Source: Beauveria sp. NWAFU-1
Lineage: Eukaryota > Ascomycota > Sordariomycetes > Hypocreales > Cordycipitaceae
DNA: 64,000 nt
Direction of reading: 5' to 3'
Assembly (NCBI GenBank): GCA_024472245.1
Contig: JANBXD010000008.1
Location: 496,001-560,000, forward strand
A program made the translations under genes and the position numbers. Positions 32,519 to 45,700 of the stretch are shown in pieces; within the stretch, counting starts at the first letter, position 1, and each line of letters begins with the position of its first letter. The notes beneath the pieces are model-generated. The model was not told the DNA's origin and did no database searches. It was given only the letters and a program-made list of their open reading frames with translations.

Positions 32519-35500
32519 ATGGTCCCCAAGGCTCTGGGCCTCACGCTGCTCACAGCGCTTCGGAAGCGTCAAGATGCAGCGTGCTCAGACTATTGCCCCT
32601 TTGGCACCATGACAGTTGGCCTTGCTCCGACAGAGACTGTTGTGCAGCAGCCCATCCGCATCTCGGGCTACTTCTCTACCAATGGTCCCATCACCTTGGC
32701 TCCCAATGTTGTGGCAACCGTAACTGGTGCACCGGGAGTCATCGACACTGTCGTCACAATTGCTACTAACAACGCCACGACGAATACCATGTAAGTTGTC
32801 TTGATCTTTTCATGTTGAAGAAGTTTTACTAATTAATTCTGTGATTCATCAGCACAATTTGTCCTGGAAGCCAGTCCACTGGTGGTCCATCCAACACGGC
32901 CACTGGTAGTTCTACTGAGACGACATCCGGCACCAACACTGGAAGTCAGTCTACTGGCGGCCCATCCAGCACTGCCACTGGAGGCTCAACTGAGACAACT
33001 GAGACAACATCTGGCACCAACACCGGAAGCTCAACCGAGACGACTGCCACCTCCACATCTGGGTCGGACACTGGAAGCTCTACGGGGGTGACTGCCACAT
33101 CCACAGAGACTACGTCATCTACAGGCTCTGGAAGCTCGACTGGCACTGACATTGACACCGGAAGCTCCTCTGCCACTGACACTGCCACTGACACCGGAAG
33201 CTCCTCTGCCACTGACACTGGAAGCTCGACTGGCACTGACACTGGTATCTCTACCGCCACTGACACCGGAAGCTCCTCTGCCACTGACACTGGCACTGGC
33301 ACCGGAAGCTCCTCTGCCACTGACACTGGAAGCTCGACTGCCACTGACACTGGAAGCTCGACTGCCACTGGCACCGACACTGGCAGCTCCTCTGCCACTG
33401 ACACTGGAAGCTCGACTGCCACTGGCACCGACACTGGCAGCTCCTCTGCCACTGACACTGGCAGCTCCTCTGCCACTGACACTGGAAGCTCGACTGCCAC
33501 TGGCACCGACACTGGCAGCTCCTCTGCCACTGACACTGGAAGCTCGACTGCCACTGACACTGGAAGCTCGACTGCCACTGGCACCGACACTGGAAGCTCG
33601 ACTGCCACTGACACTGGAAGCTCGACTGCCACTGGCACCGACACTGGCAGCTCCTCTGCCACTGACACTGGAAGCTCGACTGCCACTGGCACCGACACTG
33701 GAAGCTCGTCTGCTACCGTCACTGGCAGCTCCTCCACTTCTGCCACAGACACGGGAAGCTCTACTGACAGTGCCTCTTCCACTGGCACTGATACTGGAAG
33801 CTCCTCTGCAACTGATACTGGAAGCTCGACTGACTCTGCCTCTTCCACTGGCACTGATACTGCAAGCTCTACTGACACTGCCTCCTCTACTGGCACCGAC
33901 ACTGAAAGCTCTACTGCCACAACCACAGAGACTACGTCGGCCACCGCCACTACCTCTGCCACCTCTACCACGAGCTGTGTCACTGCCCTGCCAACTGTCT
34001 GTACCACGACCCTGCCCCAGGCCTGCCAGGCACTCGGCAGTATCAGCGGCCTTGCGCTTATCCCCCTGGTTCCTCTCTGCACCACTGCTCTCGGTGCCTT
34101 TGCTACCGTCGGAGACATCGCGACGTGCCTGTCCGCCAGCATCACTCTCACCACCTCCGGAGCGAATCTTCTCGCTTGCCTGAACGCAGCCGCGCCGACA
34201 ATTTGCATCTCCCAGCTTCCGTCCGCGTGTCTCGCCATTGGGACCGATCCCATCACCCAGGTGCCGCAGGATGTCGTTGCTTGCACCGCAGCCCTCGGCC
34301 CGTTTGCTGTTGGTGCGGCTCTCAACTGTCTCCAGCAGGCCATCCAAAACCCCTTGTCCATCCTGACGTGTCTGCGATCGAGCATCGGACTGGGAGACCC
34401 GGCTCAGCAAATTTGCACGTCGGCTACGGCCTCCTCGACCATTGTGACAACGCCGGCTAGCACCGCGACTGATACGTCGTCGCCTAGTGCCACGGCTACT
34501 ACGTCTGAGGCCAACACCTCGGGTGCATCCACTAGTGAGACCAACACCTCAACGGAAACATCGGCTACTGAGACCAGCACCTCAACGGATTCGTCCGCTA
34601 GTGACACATCTAGTAGTGAGACCAGTTCAACTGAGTCCGCAACCATCACCACCACCGAGACTACCAGCACTACTACCACCACGAGCAGCAGCTGCGTACC
34701 AACCACCCAGGTGCCAGTCTGTGCCACGGGACTTCCCGCACCATGTGCTGCTCTCAGCTCTGCCAACGGCCTAACCCTGGTTCCTCTCGTCCCTCTCTGT
34801 GCCGCCACTCTCGCCGGTCTTGGCACTACTCAGACCGCTGCATGCCTGGCTACGACCATCACCTTCACGACCGTTGGTGCTGACATCGTCGCGTGTCTCA
34901 ACCAGGCGATCACCTCGGTCTGCATTACCTCGCTGCCCCAGGCTTGTCTTGACATCCCTACTTCCCCTGCCGTTAATCTTCCTGGCAATGTTGCCGCTTG
35001 CACCACGGCCCTTGGCCCGTTCGTCGTCAACGCCGCCGCCACGTGTCTCACCACGGCCATCACCGATCCCTTGAACGTTCTGTCGTGCCTTCAAACGGCC
35101 ATCGGCCTCGGAAATGGTAGCGGAGGATGCCCTACGTCGTCAATAAACACGACACCGGTATCAACCGCCGCGACCACGAGCTCTGACACTTCCGCTGAGA
35201 CGACCTCGTCGACAGACACCACGAGCTCGGCGACGGACGCTACAAGCTCTACCGATGAGACGAGCTCCACCACTTCTAGTGATACCAGCCCAGTCACGGA
35301 TTCTACCAGCTCTACCACTTCCAGTGCGACGGCGACAGACAGCACGAGCTCGTCGACGGACACTACAAGCTCTACCGATGAGACGAGCTCCACCACTTCC
35401 AGTGATACTAGCTCGGCCACGGATTCTACGAGCTCTACTACTTCCACTGCAACGACCCCGACTACTGACTCTACGAGCTCTACCAGCTGTATCCCCACCC

Positions 35501-36393
35501 CCACCGGCCCAGCCCCGTCTGCATGTGTGACTGCTGTCCCAGCCGCCTGCGCAGCCATCGGCAACCTCAACGGCCTGGCGATCGTGCCCGCTCTCGCCGG
35601 ATGCACCCTCGCTCTCGGACCGTTCGCCGTCGGAAACACCGCCACCTGCCTGGCCACAAGCGCCATCAGCTTCACCGCCAGGGGCTCCGACGTCGTCAAC
35701 TGCATTCTCAACTCCCTCAGGAGCCGTTGCATCACCACGCTGCCCTCTGCGTGCACCAGGCTGTCCACCGAGTCCGGCCTCGCGCTCATCCCCGATGCCG
35801 CCCTCTGCGTGACCGCTCTCGGCCCCTTCGCCGTTGGCACCGCCCTCACCTGCCTCGCCACGTCCTCCATCACCAGCTCCACCTCCGGAACCGGCATCGT
35901 CACCTGCCTGGAGACCGCGCTCGGCCTGCAGGCCCCGACCCCGACCAGCGGCGCCGCGTTCTGCACGCCCACGAGCACCACCGCGCCGAGCTGTTCCGCG
36001 GCGCTGCCCTCCGCGTGCCAGAATATCGGCACCACCAACGGCCTCGCGCTCCTGGTCCAGATCCCGCTTTGCGTCACCGCGCTCGGAGCGTTCGGCGTCG
36101 GCAACGCGGCGCAGTGTCTCGTGACGACCGATATTTCTGTCAGCTCGACGGGCTCCAACATCCTCAACTGCCTCACGACCGCGCTGCAAGCGCAGTGCCC
36201 GAGAGCGCTGCCCTCGGCTTGCACTAACCTCGCTACTGACAACGCTGCCCAGCTGATAGTTGACATTCCGCTCTGCACAGTCGCACTCGGGCCGTACGCG
36301 GCCGGTGACGCGCTGCTATGTCTCTCGACAAGCGGGCTAACCGGGACGCAGATTATTTCATGCTTGAACAATGCGCTAGGTATTGTTGTTTAA
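32519..36393 (+). CDS. Large Ser/Thr-rich protein with eight Cys-rich modules
   Basis: Predicted 1270 residues, two exons (32519-32790, 32853-36393; 62-bp intron). The start MVPKALGLTLLTAL followed by RKRQ suggests a short signal and a Kex2-type site; an upstream in-frame ATG is possible. About residues 100-380 are Ser/Thr/Gly/Asp repeats (SSSATDTG, SSTATGTDTG) expected to be heavily O-glycosylated. The rest holds eight modules of about 65-75 residues, each with LPxxC, a middle C before xxALGPFA, then xCL and a final CL, arranged as four pairs, with Thr/Ser linkers between pairs 1, 2 and 3. I do not recognise this module. No GPI signal at the C-terminus. A cell-wall or adhesin-like role is inferred from composition. 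It is divergent from the repeat protein at 30136-31686. Confidence 0.82.
33130..33930. repeat. Minisatellite inside the Ser/Thr-rich gene
   Basis: Units of 24-30 bp encoding SSSATDTG, SSTATDTG and SSTATGTDTG recur about 25 times with near-identical codons (GGAAGCTCGACTGCCACT and variants), implying recent expansion and probable length variation between strains. Confidence 0.85.
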
Positions 36394-37955
36394 TTACCTA
36401 CTGTATAATCTTTTACTTAATTTCCTTGGTTGATTTAATTTCTTCTTACTTCTACTTCCCATATTTATGTGCTCAAGGTTGTGTTTTGCTTTGGTGCGTA
36501 ATTCTCGTGTTGCGTTATTCGCTAGAAAACAGCCGTTAGTAGCAAACGGGGGAGATGAGATATAGCCATTTGCAGGTTTCCCTCAAACAAGAATTAAAAC
36601 CTTGATAAACTTTTTCTCATTGGGGGGTAGACCACTCGCTTCGAAAATGCACTGTTGGTTTTCTGTCGCAAGCTTTTGACCTCTCCTTCCCCATCATCAC
36701 GAGTAGCACCAGCAGCATCGGTCTCGCAAGCGCAATTTTGCCGCAAATAAATCTGTTCGTCTGAGAGTCTATATCATAGATTACATAATTTATACCCGGC
36801 TGAATTACCGTGTTATAAGAATGTGGACGGTGTCGTCTAGACGCTACACTGAGAACTAGAGGAAAGGAATGGGCAGTTAAAATCAGTGACGCCTATCAAG
36901 GCATCCATGAATTATAAAACCAAGTGGCGGATGTTTCCCCCCCGCCACGGCACCTATAATCGCATCTCCGCCCCCGACGTCGTCATCTTCGTTGTTTAAA
37001 AGATTGACAAAAAAGGGATTTTTTTTTTTTCAGATCAAGAGAGCGCGTGGCAGCTACGTGCAGAATGAATTTGGCCTTTCGCTTCCATTATCGCTCCCAG
37101 AACTTTGTTCACAAAAGGGCGCCAACTCGTTGAAGTTTCAAGATCTGCGAGCGAGTTGCCAGTGAAAACATTACTTTGTTTGCAGTCAGACTGTACCTTG
37201 ACAAATTTCATGAGTAACGGGATTGAGTAGTTTGGAAACCATTGAGACTGGAGTTTAGGAGCAGGGACTAACATCATGGCTGCCAAGCAAGATACAGAGG
37301 AAGCGAACGCTGGTGTTCTGTCTGACCTTGGTGCATGCCACTAAAATTGGTATCTCCGGTTAAATCTCGAGTTCCAAGTATATATTTGGGTCCTCTTTGT
37401 CTCAACTTGTGCCACAGAAAAAGTGTGATTCGTCGCCCAAGATTTGCAAACGCAGCTAAGCGAGGTGACGGTAATGGGAGCAAACCCGCGCAGGACGGGA
37501 GCAGTGGAGTAAAGAAACTAGTAAATACTACGATTTGGTCCACGATCAAGTTATAATTGCCTTGAATTCAACAAATCATATCATTGGGAGTAAATGCAAC
37601 GGTTTGTTGGTGTGCAAGCAAGGTGCTCCCTGGAGGGCATTGCAGGCAGTCTGAGCCAAACACCGCGCTCATGCGTCTTTCCAAGCCGGTCACAAGCGGC
37701 TTGTTTCATCAGAGCATAGACTCACAGGAAAGCTCTGGATTTCGCAATTGAGTGTAATTTGTGTCAAAGCTGGCCATCCAAGCAAGTCAAGTGGAGAGCT
37801 CGCGTTTGCGACTGACATGCCCTTCACACACATTACCATCCGCAAACACGCACACCAGCATCATAACAGGCATCGCAATAAAGACCAAAGATTGCGAGGT
37901 GCGGAATCAAAGTTAAAAAAGAGACAAAAGATTTCAAAACCCTCGAGAACTAGGT
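36394..37955. other. Intergenic region
   Basis: About 1.6 kb of mostly AT-leaning unique sequence. Small ORFs on both strands (for example 37035-37286 minus) have no signal peptide, domain or repeat that would support them. Confidence 0.45.
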
Positions 37956-38894
37956 ATGGTCGCCGCCGCCGCCGCGCCCGAGACGAAAGTCTTCGAAGCC
38001 AAGAATCCGAGCTCCCAATCCAGAGTCGAAACATGGCGCCGCTTAAATCGCCTCTTAATTTTGTCTGGAATACCATCAAAGACACCACTGGCCGAGTTTC
38101 AAGCGGCCTGCCTTGTGCGGCTCTCGCAGCATGATTCTCCCCGATTCGAGTGGGAGCCGGCTAGCAAGCCCGCGAGGAAGCACCGGGGACGGGTGGCTTT
38201 GGGGTTCCGCAACGCCGAGGTGCGTTACGAAGCGGAGCAAAGACTGGCACAATGGGTCTGGAAGGTCCATCCCATTTACGTGGAAAATGCCACGAAACCG
38301 GTACGTAGGGCGCTGGCGTCTCGTGTCGTCGATGGCGAGTGGGCTGACTGTCTGTTGAAGCGTCCTCCAAAAATATGCAGCAAATCGGCCACCGAAACGA
38401 AATCTACGACCAATATCCCGTCACTGCCTACAAATGATGCCCCTTCCAGCACTACAAAGAATCTGCTGTCCGCTCAGACTACGAAAGAGACTGCTACTTT
38501 TCGTCAGCCACCCTCGCAACCCCCTCCCGCCGCAGAGATTATTGACCTGACGGGAAGTTCGCCTCCCGCGCCCGCTTGCCCCCTCATCAACCGCCTCGCA
38601 ACACCCGTCAACGTCCCCTGCGCTGCCGCCACAGCCGTACAAGAAGCGTCTTGCATTGCTGCCGAGGCTGCCGCCGCAACGGATGCCGCCGTTGCCGAAG
38701 GGCACGCGGCCACGTTTCGCGCGTTCACGGCCGAGGCGGCGGGTGACGTCGTTGCTGCTGCGGCTGCCCGGGAGGAAGCTTCGGCGGCGGACGAGAGAGC
38801 CCGCTCGGCGTATGGAGCTGCTGCGACTGCTGCTCGGATTGCCTCTGCATACTCGTTCTGTATCAGCCTGCGGAATGACTGTCGTTGGTACTGA
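37956..38894 (+). CDS. Hypothetical protein, Ala-rich C-terminus, SUMO-interaction-like motif
   Basis: Single-exon ORF of 312 residues. The N-terminal 115 residues (RRLNRLLILSGIPSKTPLAEF... and RVALGFRNAEVRYEAEQRLA) are mixed and look folded. A low-complexity Ser/Thr/Pro middle follows. Near residue 190, EIIDLTGSSPP matches the SUMO-interaction pattern of hydrophobic residues, Asp-Leu and a following acidic or Ser stretch. The last 100 residues are Ala-rich with regular Glu and Arg, probably helical. I do not recognise a family. No signal peptide or membrane segment, so nuclear or cytosolic. A possible upstream ORF in another frame (37748-38134) overlaps and looks less likely. Confidence 0.6.
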   Translation: MVAAAAAPETKVFEAKNPSSQSRVETWRRLNRLLILSGIPSKTPLAEFQAACLVRLSQHDSPRFEWEPASKPARKHRGRVALGFRNAEVRYEAEQRLAQWVWKVHPIYVENATKPVRRALASRVVDGEWADCLLKRPPKICSKSATETKSTTNIPSLPTNDAPSSTTKNLLSAQTTKETATFRQPPSQPPPAAEIIDLTGSSPPAPACPLINRLATPVNVPCAAATAVQEASCIAAEAAAATDAAVAEGHAATFRAFTAEAAGDVVAAAAAREEASAADERARSAYGAAATAARIASAYSFCISLRNDCRWY

Positions 38895-40005
38895 TAGTCA
38901 TTTCGTGGGCTGCACTGGGCTCTGCTTCTAGTTTTGTGTCTGCCACTACTGCATTCTGTTCTAATTGGAAAGGTTGCACACCCCCTGGAACATTTACTTG
39001 CCGTTGATTTCATACACTTTTATTGAGTAAGATACGTGGATTTTGACTTGAACTGCCTGTTTCCAAGTTCCAGGGGCAAACCAGGTTTAGCCAGGGCAAG
39101 AAGTACTGTCGCTCATCGTCTGGGAGGGACTAAGATTCCGCAACTTGAATAAGTATCAAAAAATTCATTTCTCCGATATGATGGTCCAAGTTTACAGGCC
39201 ACGATCTCTGTAGAACAAGGATGATTCTGTTGCTGCTCCCGTGCATTGCTGCGGCAGCTTAGATAGGGTAGATGTACCGCGCTAATACACGCTCGACCCA
39301 TTTCTCGCTCTTGCGTCATTTTATTCGTTCTTAGAGCAGAAATTCGCCAAAAACACCCATATCCTTACTCCACACTGCAGCGCCATGGTGTCGAGCTACT
39401 TCAAGCACTAACAAATCCTTCCGCTGTAGCATCACTCGTTGCAGCGTCCACAGCTCCAATGGCGGCACCTCTGTACGTTGTCGTGCAAATGCAACAGTTT
39501 CTAGTATTGGCTGTCATATCTGAACTTCTACAGGCTGATTCACTATTCACAGCCAGGGTAGTATCATATGGGGGCGGGAGCGAGAACGGACGGTTCGCTT
39601 TCACTCGGTATACAGACGACTTTAGCGTAGCATTGGTCATTGGCAAAGTATGTATGCGGTCTTATCATTGTTATCTATGACTTGAGTATGCTTGAACTGA
39701 AGGTATAACTTAGAGCTCCATTTATTTAGTCCCGATATATTCTCCTTTCATATATATCATCGAACATATTTGCAACAAAGAGGTCGGTGGCGCATTGCAG
39801 GAACTCTGCCTGAAGATACAGGCCCGGGGGAAGAGGGTGATGCACTACTAGGTTCGGAGCGATGCGTTTCATCGGCTGTTTGCTGACATCTCTCGTCAAG
39901 GGCGGACCATTTCGCATCCTTTTCGGTTGGGGTATCTGAGACGTATGATATGTTAGTAAACGCCATTTTGCCAAATAAGTAGTGCATGACCTCCCTCTGC
40001 CAGCA
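38895..40005. other. Intergenic region left of the retrotransposon
   Basis: About 1.1 kb, no gene with support. The last five bases, CAGCA (40001-40005), are the target-site copy flanking the left LTR. Confidence 0.5.
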
Positions 40006-40405
40006 TGTTACAAACGCTACAGCATGTACGCGGGGCTGAGTGAGGCGGACCAGGGTCCGATGCACCAGCACCCAGAAAGGATGGAGAGGTCACGTGACCT
40101 CCCCAGGATCGAGGACTCGAGCCGTCGAGCCATCGATCCAGGAAGTAGGATCTAGGGGATCAAAGGTCGAGCCTATCGATCTAAGGTCTACAGTAGAGAG
40201 ATAGACGGGTACTTAAGAAGGAGGTATTCCCGTAGCTAGGTAGTCTAGATCTCTACTAATTAATCTAAGTAATAGTTTCACTATTAAGAGTTCTACTCTT
40301 AATAAGACCTTATAAAGATACTACTCATTACTACTCTATAGTATTTAACCTAACTTACTACCTAAGAAACAGATAACTATAGATTAGGATTAAGCTATCA
40401 TTATA
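40006..40405 (+). repeat. Left LTR
   Basis: The 400-bp left copy pairs with 46381-46780. The two differ by about 30 transitions and no indels that I could see. Here the outer (5') part is the less mutated one, and the inner 150 bp is strongly C-to-T and G-to-A changed. Confidence 0.92.
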
Positions 40406-40464
40406 TTTTAATTAGTCCTATTTAGTAAGTTACTATTAAAACCTTAAGTAGTTAACCTTTTATA

Positions 40465-43400
40465 ATGTCCACTACTAGAGAAATCACCACCGACCCTATA
40501 GTTATAATCACAGACCTTAATACTAAACTTAAGTACCTTTATACGTAGATAGAGGAGATAAAACTTAAGAATATAATACTTAAGAAAGAGAAGAAAGCTA
40601 TAATGCCTAAATTCCCTAAACCTAACACATTTAATAGAGCGAAGGGAGACATTCGCACCTTCCTTACTTAGGCCAAAGCCTACCTAAAGGTCAACGACGC
40701 CCTTAATAAAGAATCCTATAAGATTCTCTATATTAGAAACCTTCTCACGGGCAAGGCAATAGAATAGTAGGAGCCGACTCTTAGGGACTACCTTAATAAT
40801 AAGGCACCTAAAGAAGAGACCGCTTAAATCTTTAAGAAGTATAAGAACTTTAAGGAAGTTCTATAGACTACATTTAGCGACCTAGATGAAGTCTAAACCA
40901 CTACGCGCAGGCTTAAATCCCTAAAGTAGACTAGATCTACTTAGCACTATACACGCGAGTTTAGACGTATCGCTACTTATATTGATTAGGATAATAAGAG
41001 CTAGATAGAACTCTTCTATAATGGACTTAGAGAAGAAGTAAAAGACGAAATCACTAAAGAAGATTGACCTAACGACTTTAATAAGTTCGTCGAGAAAATC
41101 ATTAAGGTCGATAATCGTCTATACGCTAGACGACTCAAATATAGCGGGAGGTACATAGGAAACCGTAGAAATCCACCACAGCGTAATCAGGCGAACACGG
41201 GAAAACGTTAAAACAGATCTATAGCCTATAGAACCTATCTAGGCCTAATAGAACTCGACGCTACTAGAAAAGAAAAAGGAAAAAAATGCTATAACTATAG
41301 GAAGATTAGACACTTTACGAATAAGTATAAGGCACCTAAGAAATAGTAGAAGCTAGTTGCTAAAGGACGAGGAATAAACATAGCCTATCGTAAGGACCTA
41401 CCCGTTCGAAATATCAGCATAGTAAATAGTGAAGAATACTTCTTAGATACCGACTAGTTCGTGAACTACGATGAACCTATATCTAACGAAGACTAGGATT
41501 TTAGAACTCAGCCTATCCTAGATAAGGAAGAAGACCTTAAAATAATAAAGCTAGAGGTATAGGAAACCTTTATTACGGTTCCTAAAACCCTACCAGAGGA
41601 GAACCATATAAATTATAATCTAAGACTAGTAAGCGCCTTATCTACGGGACTAGGCGATCTAGAACTAATAGGAGTATAAATTTATAGAAGAGACGTCTCC
41701 TATCTAGACGTTCTTAAATAGAAAATCAGAAAAGTAATAATAAGAGTAAGCCTTAAGGTATACGCCTTAGTAGCCGAATATCTAGTGCTTATAATAGGAC
41801 ACCTAGATTATAAGAAGATTTTATAGGTATCCTATTTATTCGACGACTATAAAATATACCTCTAGAAGAAACTTAAACACTAATTCTTTCCCAGATTTAA
41901 CCCTAATGTGGGATACGGTCCGTTTCTAGAAATAGACCTATAAGACTAGAAAATCTAGAGAAGATTCTTAACCCATTTAGACTTAAGAAGAAATAATAAA
42001 ATATCCTATATTAAGGAAAATATAGACATAATCTAAGCCACCTAGGCAGAGGAGGTTAGAAATAGTACATCTATAAGCAGTTCGCTTAGTCCAAACTTAA
42101 TCGATATAGCTAGTAGATTAGATAATCACTAAGAAAGCTCTAATACGGTTATATAAAGCCAATAACGACGAAGAAGAGAAGAACGAAAGGAAAGGAAAGA
42201 ACGAGAGTTAATCCTCTTTAGGGCATTTAAAAGAATAGACCAGATCCTAGACGAAGCTAAAGAAAAGAAACTAGGAAACAACAACCGTCGTTACTAGTAA
42301 GACCGACTCTTCGACAGAGATCTAACAGGTCTCTATACGCTATAAACGTTAATAGTGATAAATACCTTACCTTTAATATCTTCATTAAAGGAACAAAAGT
42401 CAGGGTAATACTTAATAGCGGAGCATTAGGAAATTATATCTCGCCAAATCTCGTCAATAGATTATAATTGCCCTAGAATAAGAAAGACGAGCCCTACCGA
42501 CTTATAAATATAGAAGGAAATAACGTTTAGTATAGCCATAGTATAGTAGACTAAGAAACCACGCAACTTCCTATATCTATTTTTAGTATAAACCACATAT
42601 TATCCTTAGATATTATAGTAATCTTAAAATATAATATTATATTAGGGTTACCTTAGTTATAGGCGAGTAATCCTAGAGTTAACTAGAGAATAGGCTAACT
42701 CTAGTGGGATATACTAAGATGCGATTACGATAGTAGGAGCGGCTGAAAACGAAAAAGGGCACCCTAATCAAATTAAGACCGATCTTAAGGAATATATTTA
42801 ATCGCCTAAGAATCAAAAGCTAGTATATTAAAGATTCCTGAGGAATACTTAAAGTATAGCAAGCTATTTAGCGGAGAGCTAGAGACAGGACTACCAGAAC
42901 ATTTACACTAGGACTATAAGATCAAACTCTAGCCCGGTAAGGAACCTAGGTTCTAAAAGATTTATCCCTAAAACCCTAAGCAGGATAAAGCGCTTAAGGA
43001 GTATTTAGAGGAAATGCTACGAAAAGGTTATATACGACCTTTAGAGTCACTAGCAGGATATCTAATCCTATAGGTACCGAAACGAAGCGGAAAGCTAAGA
43101 CCGTGTATCAACTACCGGCAGCTAAACGATATTATAATTAAAAACCAATATCTATTACCACTTATATTAGAAATATAAGATAAAGTCAGATAAGCCAGAT
43201 GGTTTACTACCCTCGACCTAAAAGGGGCTTATAACCTCATCTATATAAAGGATAGTCATAAGTAGAAAACCGCCTTTTAGACCTCGAGAGGACACTTTAA
43301 GTATCTAGTGATGCCCTTTAGTCTCACAAATACACCAGCCACTTTTCAGACGATAATCAACAACGTCCTACGAAAATAACTTAATAACTTTATTATTATT

Positions 43401-45700
43401 TACCTTAATAACATCCTTATCTATTCTAATATACTTAAGGAGCATAAGAAACACGTACACAAAGTACTCTAAGTACTTTAGGACAATAATTTACTAGTTA
43501 AACCAACGAAGAGTAAGTTCTACTAGTAGAAAGTCAAATTCTTAGGATATAAAATTACCCTAGGACATATTAGGATAAGTCTATTAAAAATTAAAGACAT
43601 ATAGAATTAGCTAGCACTAACTAACGTTAGAGAAGTTAGAGGATTCCTTAGATTTGCGAATTTCTATTAACACTTTATACGCAAATTCAGAGAGATTATA
43701 ATTCCTCTAACTAACCTTATAAAGAAAGATCATACCTTCTAGTAGACTAATAAAGAAGCCGAAGCCTTCTAAACATTAAAGGATAGAATACTAGACGAGC
43801 TAGTTCTAATTATAGCTAATCTAAGCAAACCGTTCGAAGTTAAGACCGACGCTTTAGACTTCGCGGTAGGAGGACAGCTTAGATAAAGAGATGAAGAAGG
43901 ACGACTTCACCTAGTCGCCTTCCTCTCTAAGAAACTCTATAGACCTAAGTTAAACTACGGCATACATAATAAAGAACTTATAGCTATTATTTAAGTATTT
44001 AAAGAATAGCGACACTACTTAGTAGGCGTAAACTATAAAGTTAAGGTCTACTTAGACCATAAGAACCTCACATCGTTTACTACCACAAAGGAACTAAATA
44101 AACGGCAAATACGATAGTATAAGACCCTTATAGACTATAATTTTAAGATTCTATATTAAAAGGGGACACTTAATAGTAGAGTAGATATTCTTAGCCGACG
44201 AGAAGATCTAAAATCAGAAGGAATACCGATTAAACATCTAATACTTAAGTATAATAAGAACGGAAACCTTATACTAGGCACTTAAGAACTTAGCATAACT
44301 TAGAAAGTAGAACTAGATGATACTTAGATATAGCGAATCAAATCGCATATCAAGAAAGATAGCTACCTAAATAGTAAGGACATAAAACCACATATAACAA
44401 GAGTAGGCAAAAGCTACTTATACAACGAATGGCAGTATATTCCTCGCACACTTTAAGAGCAGCTTATTAAGGAAATACACAAACACCTATTACATAGACA
44501 TCAGGGTATAGGGAAAACGATCAATAGATTAAGAAGATCTTACGACTTCCTAGAAAGCAGAAAAAGAGTATAAAAAGTTATTAATAAATGCGATGTCTAT
44601 TAAAAAGCAAAAGCACCATAACACACACTATACGGCGAACTATAACCAATACCACCACCTAAAAGAGTATAGTAAATAATTATAATAGACTTTATTATTA
44701 AGCTACTAAAGTCTAGGGAACCTATAATAGGAGCGGTCTACGACAGCATCCTAGTCATTATAGATAAACTCACGAAATATACCTACTATATTCCCTATAT
44801 AGAATCGAGTAATACTACGGATCTAGTATATATGTTCTTTAAGACTATTATTATATAATATAGATTACTAATAAAGCTTATATTAGATCGTGATAAATTA
44901 TTTACGTCTAACTTCTAGAAATGCCTTATAGAGACTATATAAATTAAGTAAAGCTTATCTATAGCATTCTACCTATAGTTAGATGGTTAGACGGAGATTC
45001 TAAACCAAATACTCAAATAATATCTACGAAGCTTTATCAACTACCGATAAGACGACTAGTTAAGATAGTTACTACTCACATAATAGGCTTATAATAGCTC
45101 TAAGATTAATAGTATAAAGATATTACTAATAAAGGTAAACTATAGGTTTAACCCTACTATTAACATATGCCTAGTATATATGTTTAATATGCTAGTAGTA
45201 ACTATATATATAGATACTATTATAGGTATATAAAAACATTTATAGTAAGAATAGATATTTCTATAAAACCAAATAAAATATTATATAGATAAAAAGAGAT
45301 TACTAGCGCTAATCCTAGAGGAGGGATATAAAGTTTACCTTATCTACAAAAACATTAAAACTAAGTGACCTAGTGATAAACTTAACTAGAAGAAAATTAG
45401 ACTATTCCTTATTAAATGAAAAATATCAAACATTAACTACGAACTATTATTACTAGACGGAATAAGGATCTACCTAATATTTTATATATTACTACTTAAA
45501 AGGGCACTAGATAATTCTATACTCGCTATAAGAATCATAGTTAATAATACTAATAAATATAAAGTTAAAAGGATACTTAAAGCATAGGGAAATATTAAAA
45601 ATCGTCATTATCTCGTCAAATAGAAGGGATACCTAAACTCCAAAAATACCTAGGAACTAATTAAGAATCTTATAAATTATTTAACTCTACTTAAATAGTT
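40465..45700 (+). pseudogene. Gag-Pol of the gypsy element, stop-filled
   Basis: Translation from ATG at 40465 gives Gag-like sequence (MPKFPKPNTFN block) with early TAG stops. A damaged CCHC knuckle (KCYNYRKIRHF, second Cys lost) lies near 41285. The protease motif is NSGALGNYISP (Asp lost) near 42420. Reverse transcriptase follows with LRPCINYRQLN, FTTLDLKGAYN, LVMPFSLTNTPATFQ and YLNNIL instead of the active YxDD (43100-43440). RNase H blocks (FEVKTDALDFAVGG, LDHKNLTSF) and an integrase catalytic region (FLESRKRV, IIIIDFIIKL, LDRDKLF) run to about 45200. The catalytic aspartates changed to asparagine fit G-to-A mutation. Confidence 0.85.

Noticed and set aside
32946..34410. Long minus-strand ORFs opposite the Ser/Thr-rich gene
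   Set aside because: They arise from the same repeats read backward, and lack a sensible start or domain.
35091..36371. Minus-strand ORFs opposite the Cys-rich modules
   Set aside because: GC-rich codons of the real gene keep the reverse strand open; the products have no features and the plus-strand modules are clearly conserved repeats.
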